The notes beneath the pieces are model-generated. The model was not told where the DNA came from. It made no database searches and saw nothing but the letters and a program-made list of their open reading frames with translations. Made by a program: the position numbers and the translations under genes. Of a DNA stretch of 64,000 nucleotides, positions 44,204-54,004 are shown piece after piece; the stretch's first letter is position 1, and every line of letters starts with the position of its first letter. This stretch comes from Bacillus fungorum. GTDB taxonomy: Bacteria; Bacillota; Bacilli; Bacillales; Bacillaceae_G. Where the stretch lies: contig NZ_NWUW01000004.1 of assembly GCF_002746455.1 (NCBI RefSeq), positions 124,001 through 188,000 on the forward strand, in the 5' to 3' direction.

Positions 44204-44881
44204 ATGGATAAACAAATTTCAATTGCTATAGATGGTCCAGCAGCTGCTGGAAAAAGTACAGTTGCGAAAGTTGTAGCGAAGAAGCTTTCTTACGTTTATA
44301 TTGATACAGGCGCAATGTATCGTACGCTTACATATGCAGCCCTTGAGCAAAAAGTGGACATTGAAAATGAAGAGCAGTTAATGGAAGTTGTAAAGAATGT
44401 AAATATTGAGTTTCAGCAAGGAGAAAATACACAACTTGTATTTTTAAATGGACAAGATGTTTCTGAAGTAATTCGTACACCTGAAGTGACGAATCGAGTA
44501 TCTATTGTGGCAAAGCATCGCCTTGTTCGTGAAGAAATGGTACGTCGTCAACAAGAGTTAGCGGAAAAAGGCGGCGTTGTAATGGATGGCCGTGATATTG
44601 GTACACATGTGTTACCAGATGCTGAAGTGAAGATCTTTATGCTTGCTTCAGTTGAAGAAAGAGCAGAAAGAAGACATTTAGAAAATATGAATAAAGGTTT
44701 CGATTCTAATTTAGAGCAGTTAAAAGAAGAAATTGCTCAGCGTGATAAATTAGATTCAGAACGCGAAGTTTCTCCTCTAAAAAAAGCTGAGGATGCATTG
44801 GAATTAGATACAACTTCTTTATCAATTGAAGAAGTTGTCCAAAAAATTATGAGTATTGTTTCAGGAGTGTTTGCGAAATAA
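44204..44881 (+). CDS. cmk: Cytidylate kinase
   Basis: A 225-residue kinase that phosphorylates CMP and dCMP. The P-loop is [20 protein letters not shown] near the N-terminus, followed by [18 protein letters not shown] and [20 protein letters not shown], all diagnostic. ATG at 44204 after GAGGTG. The next gene is the S1-domain protein, the usual cmk-rpsA/ypfD pairing, but 335 nt separate them. Confidence 0.95.
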   Translation: MDKQISIAIDGPAAAGKSTVAKVVAKKLSYVYIDTGAMYRTLTYAALEQKVDIENEEQLMEVVKNVNIEFQQGENTQLVFLNGQDVSEVIRTPEVTNRVSIVAKHRLVREEMVRRQQELAEKGGVVMDGRDIGTHVLPDAEVKIFMLASVEERAERRHLENMNKGFDSNLEQLKEEIAQRDKLDSEREVSPLKKAEDALELDTTSLSIEEVVQKIMSIVSGVFAK

Positions 44882-45216
44882 AGGAAGGGGATAGCCTCTT
44901 TCTTTTTTTTGTTTGTATAGAAATGTAAAGGATACGTGAATTGTGAGCCACTTTCCTTGACAAATGATCGGATTTGTAAGAAGTTAGTAAAAGAGGGATA
45001 AAACTTTCAGAATATATTCGCTATTATATTTCAAAACATACTTTCTTCAAGATGATTTTGCTGTATACTATTTATATAAGTTTAATATATTTTCTAGTGA
45101 AATGTATGAAAACCGAGTATGTGATGATAAATTCTTAAACATGCAAATGAAAACAATTGTTTTCATTTCGTATATACATAAAAAATGCTTTGTCAATTCT
45201 GTAGGGAGGTATTTCC

Positions 45217-46365
45217 ATGGTAGAGAAAATGAATGAAGAAGTTATGGATTCAAAAGAATTACAAGTTGGTGACGTTGTTACAGGTTCTGTAACGAAAGTT
45301 GAAGAGAAACAAGTGCTTGTAAATGTTGGATACAAAACAGATGGCGTAATTCCAATTAGTGAATTAGCTAACGTTCATATTGAAAAAGCAAGCGATGTTG
45401 TAGAATTAGATCAAACACTAGAATTAAAGGTTATTAAATTAGAAGAAGATGATCTTGTCTTATCTAAACGTGCTGTTGATGCAGAAAAAGCATGGGTAGA
45501 ATTACAAGAGAAATTCACTTCTGGTCATGTGTTTGATGTTACTGTAAAAGATATTGTGAATGGTGGGTTAGTTGTGGACCTTGGTGTTCGTGGTTTTATC
45601 CCAGCTTCACTTGTAGAAGTACATTATGTAGAAGATTTTACTGACTATAAAGGCAAAACATTAGATGTAAAAATTGTTGAATTAGACCGCGAAAAAAATC
45701 GTGTAATCCTTTCACATAAAGCAGTAGTAGAATTAGAACTAGATTCTAAGAAAAAAGAAGCAATCTCTTCATTAAAAGAAGGAGACGTTGTTGAAGGAAC
45801 AGTACAACGATTAACGGATTTCGGTGCTTTCGTTAATGTTGGTGGTGTGGACGGTTTAGTTCATATTTCACAAATTTCACACGAACGTGTAGAGCAACCT
45901 TCTGAAGTATTAGAGCAAGGTCAAAAGGTAAAGGTTAAGGTGTTATCTGTTGATGCGGATACACAACGTATTTCTTTATCAATTAAAGCAGCTCAACCAG
46001 GACCTTGGGAAAATGTTGCTGGCGAACTAAAAGCTGGAGATATTCGTGAGGGAGTAGTAAAACGTCTTGTTACATTCGGTGCATTCGTTGAAGTTTTACC
46101 TGGCGTTGAAGGGCTTGTGCACGTATCTCAAATTGCAAATCGTCACGTGAAAAATCCAAATGAAGTATTGGAAATGGGACAAGAAGTAAAAGTGAAAGTG
46201 CTTGAAGTCCATGTAGCAGAGAAACGTATTTCTTTAAGTATAAAAGAAGCGCTTGAGGAAAATAATGTAATTGAAGATTACAGTCAGTATGAACCAAATG
46301 CTGATTCTGCTACATTCCAATTAAGTGATATTATTGGTGAACAACTGAAAAAATTAAAGAAATAA
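45217..46365 (+). CDS. ypfD: Four-S1-domain RNA-binding protein (YpfD, RpsA homologue)
   Basis: A 382-residue protein with four S1 repeats starting near 15, 100, 187 and 272, recognised by [60 protein letters not shown] and [21 protein letters not shown]. coli S1 has six; the low-GC Gram-positive homologue has four and is not a firm ribosomal subunit. ATG at 45217 with GGGAGGT. The 335-nt upstream stretch (44882-45216) has only A+T-rich leader or promoter sequence and no supportable gene. Confidence 0.93.
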   Translation: MVEKMNEEVMDSKELQVGDVVTGSVTKVEEKQVLVNVGYKTDGVIPISELANVHIEKASDVVELDQTLELKVIKLEEDDLVLSKRAVDAEKAWVELQEKFTSGHVFDVTVKDIVNGGLVVDLGVRGFIPASLVEVHYVEDFTDYKGKTLDVKIVELDREKNRVILSHKAVVELELDSKKKEAISSLKEGDVVEGTVQRLTDFGAFVNVGGVDGLVHISQISHERVEQPSEVLEQGQKVKVKVLSVDADTQRISLSIKAAQPGPWENVAGELKAGDIREGVVKRLVTFGAFVEVLPGVEGLVHVSQIANRHVKNPNEVLEMGQEVKVKVLEVHVAEKRISLSIKEALEENNVIEDYSQYEPNADSATFQLSDIIGEQLKKLKK

Positions 46366-47426
<1,061 letters not shown>

Positions 47427-47427
<1 letters not shown>

Positions 47428-47455
47428 AAAATCAACCGTTTGGTTGATTTTTTTG
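47427..47455 (+). terminator. Terminator of fni
   Basis: AAAAATCAACC (47427-47437) pairs with GGTTGATTTTT (47442-47452), then T residues. From here to 47695 I see no supportable gene. Confidence 0.9.
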
Positions 47456-47695
47456 TTTTCTGTTCTTTTTTAGTAATATAAAGTGAGGAATGGAATTAAT
47501 ATTCTATAAAAATGAAATTATTCATATATATTATTTTGTAAAAGTCGCGACTGAAAAATGTAGATAATGTGCTATTGAATTATTGAGGAAGGTTTAATTT
47601 TGTCAAGGGAAATAGGGATGGATAAAAATAAAGTGTAGAAAGATTTGTATGTGAAATGTTATTTCAATATAAATAGAAATTATGAAGAAATATGT

Positions 47696-47731
47696 AAAAG
47701 ACGGTTTCGTACAATATCGAAACCGTCTTTT
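47696..47731. terminator. Bidirectional terminator of ypzI
   Basis: AAAAGACGGTTTCG (47696-47709) pairs exactly with CGAAACCGTCTTTT (47718-47731). Confidence 0.9.
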
Positions 47732-47739
47732 TGTATTCA

Positions 47740-47874
47740 TTAGTGTTGATTTTGTTTTCGAGCTTGCTCTGGTGTATCAAGCCCAGTAGCACCCGGATAT
47801 TGTAATGATTGGTCACGGTCAGATTCAACGCGGCGTGATTCTCTTAGTTTTCGTTCTTGACGATCTTTACCCAT
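47740..47874 (-). CDS. ypzI: YpzI family small protein (44 aa)
   Basis: A 44-residue, very hydrophilic protein beginning MGKDRQERKLRESRRVESDR and containing LQYPGATGLDTPEQARKQNQ. It matches the YpzI family in size, wording and location near yphA. No membrane segment; the composition resembles small spore-associated proteins, but the function is unknown. The ATG at 47874 follows AAGGAGGTG, a near-perfect ribosome site. Confidence 0.8.
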   Translation of the reverse strand: MGKDRQERKLRESRRVESDRDQSLQYPGATGLDTPEQARKQNQH

Positions 47875-47990
47875 AATGAATTGCACCTCCTTATTAAAAG
47901 TGTTGCTGTTATATGAAAAAACTATGCGCGAAGAAAGTGGATTAACTTTCATAAAAAGTTCCCATAATGGAAAACATAGGAGGTGAAATG

Positions 47991-48602
47991 ATGGAAGGGA
48001 GTACTTTTTATTTTGTAGCTTGGATAGGGTGGATTGTTGTAACTTTTTTTATGAAAAAGGACTCTATTCGGTGGAAGATAAGCGCCTGTATATTGATTTT
48101 TATTATTTGCTCTCCGTTACATGTAACGATTGCTTCATTCACGGTATCAGTAAATGCATTTTTACTTTCTGTTGTTGCTTTTATAGGAATCACACTATAT
48201 TCTATTTGGAAAAAATTATATAGCTTACTTTCGGCACTTATTATTGCAATGTTATATACAAGTTTTCATTTGTTAGAAGTATATGATCCGATTTGGATTG
48301 TGGTGGACAGGTTGTTTTTGTTAAGTGGTGCTCTTGTGTATGCAACGGTTTTATTACACGAGGATCGCATATTACGATTATGTTCTCTGTATATAGGAAT
48401 GTTACAGGGAGAATTGTTAGTGACACTTATTTTTCGAAAGCTACATTTTCCTTACGATTACGGTAGTTTAGCGTTTTTTGATATCGTCGCCGTTTCTACA
48501 TTTTTCATGGCAATTTTGTTTTGGATTGCAAAAGCATCAGTATATATGGAACAGTTCAAGGGAAAAACACGTAAAAGAAAGGCGAGGGTAATACATGACT
48601 GA
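47991..48602 (+). CDS. yphA: YphA-like membrane protein
   Basis: A 203-residue polytopic protein with about six hydrophobic segments (for example FYFVAWIGWIVVTFFM, AFLLSVVAFIGITLYSIW, FDIVAVSTFFMAILFWI) and a basic C-terminal tail (KTRKRKARV). Position and topology match B. subtilis yphA. The ATG at 47991 is 6 nt from AGGAGGT; the adjacent upstream ATG is closer. It overlaps the YIEGIA gene by 8 nt, which suggests joint function. Confidence 0.78.
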   Translation: MEGSTFYFVAWIGWIVVTFFMKKDSIRWKISACILIFIICSPLHVTIASFTVSVNAFLLSVVAFIGITLYSIWKKLYSLLSALIIAMLYTSFHLLEVYDPIWIVVDRLFLLSGALVYATVLLHEDRILRLCSLYIGMLQGELLVTLIFRKLHFPYDYGSLAFFDIVAVSTFFMAILFWIAKASVYMEQFKGKTRKRKARVIHD

Positions 48603-49488
48603 ATATACACCGGCCATTTTATGCGGCGTAATAGCGGGGACAATAACGAGAGTGCTAATGCTCCGGACGGATACGCGGCAATATCCGACGAGGCTTCATG
48701 GGAAAATTATTCACATTGCGATGGGGTTAATTGCAGCGGCTTTAGGAGCAATTGCGATCCCGTCAATTTTGAAAAAAGATTTTTCTGCCATTACGTTTCT
48801 TACGTTAGCAGCAACACAGTTTCGTGATGTGCGTAATATGGAAAGAAATACACTTCAACAATTAGATGGATATGAGCTCGTACCGCGTGGAAATACATAC
48901 ATTGAAGGAATTGCATTAGTTTTTGAAAGTCGTAACTATTTGGCGATGTTAACGTCGTTTGCAACGACGTTTGCGTATATAGGATTCCGTTCATGGATTG
49001 CTGGGGTAATTATGGCTATCATCGCATTTTTTATCGCGAAAACATTAATGTCTGGTAAGAGGTTACATGATCTTGTTGATATCGAGCATGTTCCGCTTCG
49101 TTTTGAAGGGGCGGGGTTGTATATTGATAATATTTACATTATGAATATTGGATTGCCAGCAAGACAAGAGGAAATTATGAAATATGGAATGGGTTTTATT
49201 CTAAAGCCGAAATCAATTGATGCGATGGTTACAATTGCAAATTTAGGACAACGACAGGCTATTTTACATGATGTTTCTGTTGCTTTAGGGATTTATAGAG
49301 ATTCTGGTACACCAGCGCTTGTACCGCTAGCAAAGCGTGATTTAGAGGATGGCAGGGTTGGAATCTTTGTCCTGCCACAAGATCAAGATGCAGAGAAAGC
49401 GATAGGTGTCATAGGGAATGTTCCGACGTTAGAAAGTGCTGTTCATATGTCATCGGAAGCCCCGAAAGGAAGGGGAGATAAAAGATGA
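48595..49488 (+). CDS. yphB: YIEGIA family membrane protein (YphB)
   Basis: A 297-residue protein carrying the family name motif in NTYIEGIALVFESRNY. Four to five hydrophobic segments lie in the first 160 residues; the rest is soluble (LRFEGAGLYIDNIYIMNIGL...VFVLPQDQDAEKAIGVIGNV). The family is restricted to endospore formers, which points to sporulation. It overlaps yphA upstream and the capping-subunit gene downstream (ATGATG), so the three are one unit. Confidence 0.85.
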   Translation: MTEYTPAILCGVIAGTITRVLMLRTDTRQYPTRLHGKIIHIAMGLIAAALGAIAIPSILKKDFSAITFLTLAATQFRDVRNMERNTLQQLDGYELVPRGNTYIEGIALVFESRNYLAMLTSFATTFAYIGFRSWIAGVIMAIIAFFIAKTLMSGKRLHDLVDIEHVPLRFEGAGLYIDNIYIMNIGLPARQEEIMKYGMGFILKPKSIDAMVTIANLGQRQAILHDVSVALGIYRDSGTPALVPLAKRDLEDGRVGIFVLPQDQDAEKAIGVIGNVPTLESAVHMSSEAPKGRGDKR

Positions 49489-49670
49489 TGTTAGAAAGTG
49501 TAATTCTCGCGGTTATTACAACAACACCGGAGAAATTTGCTGGGGGTGCCCCTTTATTTACTTGTGAATCGACAGAGGAATTAGAATTTGTTGCAAATAA
49601 TTTAGAGGCAATTTTAGATGGTATTGCGCATCGCTTACAAGAGAATGTATATATTATTGTGAAACATTAG
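49485..49670 (+). CDS. Capping-complex subunit for YIEGIA (61 aa)
   Basis: A 61-residue soluble protein (MMLESVILAVITTTPEKFAG, then PLFTCESTEELEFVANNLEA). Proteins of this type are always encoded next to YIEGIA genes and carry this product name in current annotation; the complex is little studied. The ATG overlaps the YIEGIA stop, with GGGGAG 7 nt upstream. A terminator follows. Confidence 0.8.
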   Translation: MMLESVILAVITTTPEKFAGGAPLFTCESTEELEFVANNLEAILDGIAHRLQENVYIIVKH

Positions 49671-49726
49671 CAACGTGTGTTATAATGTGAGGTGTTTTGA
49701 TACGTTGAGAAATATTCTGGAATGCA

Positions 49727-49756
49727 AATCCCTTCTTGCACAAAGAAGGGTTTTTT
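49727..49756 (+). terminator. Terminator of the yphA-YIEGIA unit
   Basis: CCCTTCTT (49730-49737) pairs with AAGAAGGG (49743-49750), then six T residues. Confidence 0.85.
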
Positions 49757-49794
49757 ACATAATAAACAGATGTAAGTTGAAAGGATGAAAGTAT

Positions 49795-51105
49795 ATGCCG
49801 AAACCAGTAATAGCAATAGTAGGCCGCCCGAACGTAGGGAAATCTACTATTTTCAATAGAATTGTTGGAGAGAGAGTTTCAATCGTAGAAGATATTCCAG
49901 GTGTAACGCGCGATCGTATTTATAGCGCTGGAGATTGGTTAAATCATGAATTTAACATTATTGACACAGGTGGAATTGATATTGGAGACGAGCCATTTTT
50001 GACACAAATTCGTCAACAAGCTGAAGTAGCGATTGATGAAGCAGATGTTATCATTTTTATGACAAATGGTCGTGATGGTGTAACAGCAGCGGATGAAGAA
50101 GTTGCGAAAATTTTATATCGCTCAAATAAACCAGTTGTACTTGCGGTAAATAAAGTGGACAATCCTGAAATGCGCAGTGATATCTATGATTTCTATGCAT
50201 TAGGATTTGGTGAGCCATTCCCAATTTCAGGTACACATGGATTAGGATTAGGTGATTTATTAGACGAAGCTGCACAACATTTTCCAAAGATTGAAGAAGA
50301 CGGATATGATGAAGATACAATTCGTTTCTCTCTAATTGGACGTCCGAACGTAGGGAAATCATCACTTGTAAATGCTCTTCTTGGTCAAGAGCGTGTAATT
50401 GTTAGTAATGTAGCAGGAACAACTCGTGATGCTGTCGATACACCGTATAGTAAAGATGGAAAAGATTATGTAATTATCGATACAGCTGGTATGCGTAAAA
50501 AAGGGAAAGTGTATGAAAGTACAGAAAAGTATAGTGTACTTCGTGCGCTAAGAGCAATTGAACGTTCTGACGTTGTTTTAGTCGTTTTAGACGGTGAAGA
50601 AGGAATTATCGAACAAGATAAAAAAATCGCTGGATATGCTCATGATTCAGGACGAGCTGTTGTTATCGTTGTAAACAAATGGGACGCAGTGAAAAAAGAT
50701 GAGAAAACAATGAAAGCATTTGAAGAAAATATCCGTGCTCATTTCCAATTTTTGGAGTACGCACCGATTGTATTCTTATCTGCGAAAACGAGAAAACGTA
50801 CACAAACGTTAATCCCGGTTATTGATGAAGTAAATGAAAGTCATAGTATCCGTATTCAAACGAATGTATTAAATGATGTAATTATGGATGCGGTAGCGAT
50901 GAATCCAACGCCAACTCATAATGGTAGCCGTCTGAAAATTTTCTATGCAACACAAGTTGCGGTAAAACCACCAACATTTGTTGTGTTTGTAAACGATCCA
51001 GAATTATTGCACTTCTCATATGAGCGCTTCTTAAAGAATCGTTTACGTGAATCATTTGGCTTTGTAGGAACGCCGATTCACATTATCGCTAGAGCAAGAG
51101 ACTAA
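49795..51105 (+). CDS. der: Ribosome biogenesis GTPase Der (EngA)
   Basis: A 436-residue protein with two tandem GTPase domains, unique to Der: first G1 [14 protein letters not shown] (about 10-23) with DTGGID and NKVDN, second G1 [15 protein letters not shown] (about 182) with [11 protein letters not shown] and [12 protein letters not shown]-like domain closes the protein. Essential for assembly of the 50S subunit. ATG at 49795; gpsA follows after 18 nt. Confidence 0.97.
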   Translation: MPKPVIAIVGRPNVGKSTIFNRIVGERVSIVEDIPGVTRDRIYSAGDWLNHEFNIIDTGGIDIGDEPFLTQIRQQAEVAIDEADVIIFMTNGRDGVTAADEEVAKILYRSNKPVVLAVNKVDNPEMRSDIYDFYALGFGEPFPISGTHGLGLGDLLDEAAQHFPKIEEDGYDEDTIRFSLIGRPNVGKSSLVNALLGQERVIVSNVAGTTRDAVDTPYSKDGKDYVIIDTAGMRKKGKVYESTEKYSVLRALRAIERSDVVLVVLDGEEGIIEQDKKIAGYAHDSGRAVVIVVNKWDAVKKDEKTMKAFEENIRAHFQFLEYAPIVFLSAKTRKRTQTLIPVIDEVNESHSIRIQTNVLNDVIMDAVAMNPTPTHNGSRLKIFYATQVAVKPPTFVVFVNDPELLHFSYERFLKNRLRESFGFVGTPIHIIARARD

Positions 51106-51123
51106 TGGAGAGGATGTGATTTT

Positions 51124-52146
51124 ATGACAAAAATCACAGTAGTAGGAGCAGGTAGCTGGGGAACAGCGTTAGCGATGGTATTAGCTGACAATGGACATGA
51201 TGTACGTATTTGGGGAAATCGTACTGAACTTATGGATGAGATTAATACGAAACATGAGAATAGTCGCTATCTCCCAGGCATTACATTGCCAAGCACAATC
51301 GTAGCCTACTCTTCTTTAGAAGAAGCATTAGTAGATGTAAATGTAGTACTTCTTGTAGTACCAACGAAAGCTTATAGAGAAGTGCTGCAAGATATGAAGA
51401 AATATGTATCAGGTCCGACTACTTGGATTCATGCAAGTAAAGGAATTGAACCTGGTACGTCAAAACGTATTTCGGAAGTGATTGAGGAAGAAATTCCAGA
51501 GAACTTGATTAAAGACGTTGTTGTACTGTCTGGACCGAGTCATGCTGAAGAAGTCGGCTTACGTCAAGCGACAACTGTTACGTCTGCAGCAAAGCGTATG
51601 GAAGCGGCTGAGGAAGTACAAGACTTGTTTATGAATAGTTACTTCCGTGTATACACAAATCCAGATATCGTTGGGGTTGAGCTTGGCGGTGCGTTGAAAA
51701 ATATTATCGCATTAGCTGCCGGAATAACTGATGGACTTGGATTAGGTGATAATGCAAAAGCGGCATTAATGACACGTGGTTTAACAGAGATTGCTCGTTT
51801 AGGAAGAAAGATGGGCGGAAATCCGTTAACGTTTGCTGGTTTAACTGGTATGGGAGACTTAATTGTAACGTGTACAAGTGTTCATAGCCGCAATTGGCGC
51901 GCTGGAAATATGCTTGGAAAAGGACACTCTTTAGAAGAAGTGTTAGAAAGTATGGGTATGGTTGTAGAAGGTGTAAGAACAACGAAAGCTGCTCATGAAT
52001 TAGCAGAGAAAATGGAAGTTGAAATGCCGATTACAGCTGCTTTATATGACGTGCTGTTCAATGGGAATAACGTAAAAGATGCGGTAGGCTCATTAATGGG
52101 ACGTGTTCGAAAACATGAAGTGGAAGCTATACCTGACTTGCTTTAA
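51124..52146 (+). CDS. gpsA: NAD(P)-dependent glycerol-3-phosphate dehydrogenase
   Basis: A 340-residue enzyme reducing dihydroxyacetone phosphate to sn-glycerol 3-phosphate for phospholipid synthesis. GAGSWGTALAMVLADNGHDV is the nucleotide-binding motif, HASKGIEPGT and VLSGPSHAEEV follow, and ELGGALKNIIALAAGITDGLG holds the catalytic lysine. ATG at 51124 after GGAGAGG. Downstream of der as in B. subtilis, with a strong terminator. Confidence 0.96.
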   Translation: MTKITVVGAGSWGTALAMVLADNGHDVRIWGNRTELMDEINTKHENSRYLPGITLPSTIVAYSSLEEALVDVNVVLLVVPTKAYREVLQDMKKYVSGPTTWIHASKGIEPGTSKRISEVIEEEIPENLIKDVVVLSGPSHAEEVGLRQATTVTSAAKRMEAAEEVQDLFMNSYFRVYTNPDIVGVELGGALKNIIALAAGITDGLGLGDNAKAALMTRGLTEIARLGRKMGGNPLTFAGLTGMGDLIVTCTSVHSRNWRAGNMLGKGHSLEEVLESMGMVVEGVRTTKAAHELAEKMEVEMPITAALYDVLFNGNNVKDAVGSLMGRVRKHEVEAIPDLL

Positions 52147-52149
52147 AGA

Positions 52150-52188
52150 AAAGCGACAGAAGTACATTTGTACTTCTGTCGCTTTTTA
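52150..52188 (+). terminator. Terminator of der-gpsA
   Basis: AAAGCGACAGAAGTAC (52150-52165) pairs exactly with GTACTTCTGTCGCTTT (52170-52185). Confidence 0.93.
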
Positions 52189-52204
52189 TTTTTTTGGGTC
52201 TTTT

Positions 52205-52232
52205 CACCATTTTTTTATTTTTGCATAGGATG
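52205..52232 (+). promoter_or_regulatory. Possible sigma-K promoter of the SpoVIF-like gene
   Basis: -35 CACC (52205-52208), 15-nt spacer and -10 CATAGGATG (52224-52232), one base from the mother-cell sigma-K consensus CATANNNTA. Confidence 0.5.
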
Positions 52233-52261
52233 AAGAGTAACTTGAGGAGAGGGTGAAAAGA

Positions 52262-52513
52262 ATGGATAATAACATTTTTAATAACATTGAAAAAGAAGCG
52301 AAAGTGAATAAAGAAGATATTTTTAAATTAGCATCATCTGTACAAAATGCGAATTTACGTGATGAAACTGTACTTCGTCAATTGATTCATCAAGTGGCTC
52401 TTATGGCAGGACGTGAAGTGCCGAAAGAACAAGAGGATCAAATTGTAAAAGCGATTATTAACAATAATATGCCGGCAGATTTTGGCTCGTTAAGCAAAAT
52501 GTTTAAAAAATAA
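52262..52513 (+). CDS. Stage VI sporulation protein F family (SpoVIF-like)
   Basis: An 83-residue soluble helical protein beginning MDNNIFNNIEKEAKVNKEDI, with NLRDETVLRQLIHQVALMAG and a basic end (SLSKMFKK). It fits the SpoVIF family of late sporulation proteins that act in coat assembly or germination in B. subtilis. The ATG at 52262 is 9 nt from AGAGG; a GTG three codons upstream (52253) is the alternative. A likely sigma-K promoter precedes it and a terminator follows. Confidence 0.8.
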   Translation: MDNNIFNNIEKEAKVNKEDIFKLASSVQNANLRDETVLRQLIHQVALMAGREVPKEQEDQIVKAIINNNMPADFGSLSKMFKK

Positions 52514-52595
52514 AATATGAGAAACAAAGAGTTTGTAGATTGCATATGATAGCCATGAAAGTATAGGAATAGAGCTGTTTTGGGCATATTTGGTC

Positions 52596-52632
52596 AACCG
52601 AAGCGAGGGATACACTCGCTTCGGTTTTTATT
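52596..52632 (+). terminator. Terminator of the SpoVIF-like gene
   Basis: AACCGAAGCGAG (52596-52607) pairs exactly with CTCGCTTCGGTT (52615-52626), then T residues. Confidence 0.9.
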
Positions 52633-52780
52633 TTTATATACATTAATAGAAAATATGGAAATCCTGTTGATTAAAGTTACATATTCGCAAATTCGTAGTA
52701 AAATGTTCTTTTTTTATTTGTTTAAAGATTTTAATTTGTTAAAATAGTATAAAAATAGATCGATAAAAAGGGGTGTGTAT

Positions 52781-52984
52781 ATGTCGGAAGGGCTTATAAA
52801 AATGTGGTTTGCTTTAGGGGCAATTGGATTTATGTTTTTTGCAGTAAGTTTTATTTTACTAAGCAGATATAAAATAAAGAATAAATTTTTGAAAGGGATT
52901 ACAGCGTTAGTAGCTTACACCCTTATGATTGTGTCAGGAATTGTTATTTTTCTTGTTGTATTTAGTGGACCTGTACAGCAGTAA
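52781..52984 (+). CDS. yphE: DUF2768 membrane protein YphE
   Basis: A 67-residue protein with two membrane segments (MWFALGAIGFMFFAVSFILL and ALVAYTLMIVSGIVIFLVVF) separated by a short basic loop. Size, topology and location between gpsA and yphF-spoIVA match B. subtilis YphE. ATG at 52781 after AAGGGG. Function unknown. Confidence 0.82.
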   Translation: MSEGLIKMWFALGAIGFMFFAVSFILLSRYKIKNKFLKGITALVAYTLMIVSGIVIFLVVFSGPVQQ

Positions 52985-53048
52985 AGAGGATGGTCTCGAA
53001 AATGTTACATACGAAGCAAGTTATATTAGTATGAAAAGGTGATTGCTA

Positions 53049-53762
53049 GTGAAAAAAGTCCATATTATTTTAATATTTTGTTGTATGAGCCTTTTAACAG
53101 GGTGTTTGTATCCGAAAGAAAATATGAAACAAAATGCTGTTCCTTATGAAGATCAGCTACAAGTTGTTCAAAAAGCTGTTACGACATTTAAAGAACAAAA
53201 TGATGGGATATTGCCAATTAAGACGCGGGATATGAGTACGCCTATTTATCAAAAGTATCCAATCGATTTTCAAAAGATTGCTCCGCGTTACATACAAGAA
53301 GCGCCAGGAAACGCATATGAAAGTGGTGGAGTGTATCAGTATGTATTAATAGATGTTGAAACGAACCCAACTGTAAAGCTAATTGATATAAGGATGGCTG
53401 AGCAAATTCAGGAATTAACATTAAAACTCAAAATGTACTGTGATGACCATCAATATCCACCTTTTAAAAAAGTAATTTCAGATGGTGTCTATGAATTAGA
53501 TTTCAAAAAACTAGGATATAAAGATATACCACAAGTAACAAGTCCGTATTCTGGTAAAGGATTGCCTTTAGTAATCAATGAAAAAGGGGAAGTTTTTGTT
53601 GACTATAGAATGGATCTATATGAAGCATTAAAACAAAATGAAGGCCAATTTAAGGAGGGAGAAGATATTCGGAATATACTATCGAAAGATTCTCCATTTG
53701 TTCCTGCCTATTCTCTACCGTATACGGTAAAAGACGGAGAACCAATTTTTTTTAAATCATAA
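53049..53762 (+). CDS. yphF: Lipoprotein YphF (DUF3939-type)
   Basis: A 237-residue lipoprotein: signal peptide with the lipobox LLTGC (cleavage before the Cys near residue 19), then an outside domain of about 215 residues. The GTG at 53049 is 7 nt from AAGGTG; a TTG two codons upstream is less likely. Same position as B. subtilis yphF, directly before spoIVA. Role unknown. Confidence 0.82.
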   Translation: MKKVHIILIFCCMSLLTGCLYPKENMKQNAVPYEDQLQVVQKAVTTFKEQNDGILPIKTRDMSTPIYQKYPIDFQKIAPRYIQEAPGNAYESGGVYQYVLIDVETNPTVKLIDIRMAEQIQELTLKLKMYCDDHQYPPFKKVISDGVYELDFKKLGYKDIPQVTSPYSGKGLPLVINEKGEVFVDYRMDLYEALKQNEGQFKEGEDIRNILSKDSPFVPAYSLPYTVKDGEPIFFKS

Positions 53763-53768
53763 GTCATG

Positions 53769-53812
53769 AACCTTTCTTTTAGCGAATAAGTTCTAGAAGA
53801 AAGGTTTTTTAT
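53769..53812 (+). terminator. Terminator of yphF
   Basis: AACCTTTCTT (53769-53778) pairs with AAGAAAGGTT (53797-53806), then T residues. Confidence 0.85.
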
Positions 53813-53880
53813 GTTATACAACTTATGATGCAAACAAACGATATTTTTAAATAGTCATATGAAATTGGACAAAATTATAT

Positions 53881-53910
53881 GATATATTGTCCGAACTTCT
53901 AGAATACCAT
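53881..53910 (+). promoter_or_regulatory. Possible sigma-E promoter of spoIVA
   Basis: -35 GATATATT (53881-53888), 14-nt spacer, -10 AATACCAT (53903-53910), two bases off the CATACAMT consensus. spoIVA is a known sigma-E gene. Confidence 0.5.
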
Positions 53911-54004
53911 TATATTATATCAGATATTATAGGCAACGTTAGAGAAGGTATTAGTTGACTATAAACGTGGAATTATTCCCAAAAATTTTGAGGGAGGGAA
54001 TCAC

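Noticed and set aside
47600-47638. A 12-residue TTG-start frame behind GAGGAAGG.
   Set aside because: Too short to support, with no promoter, hydrophobic pattern or terminator of its own.
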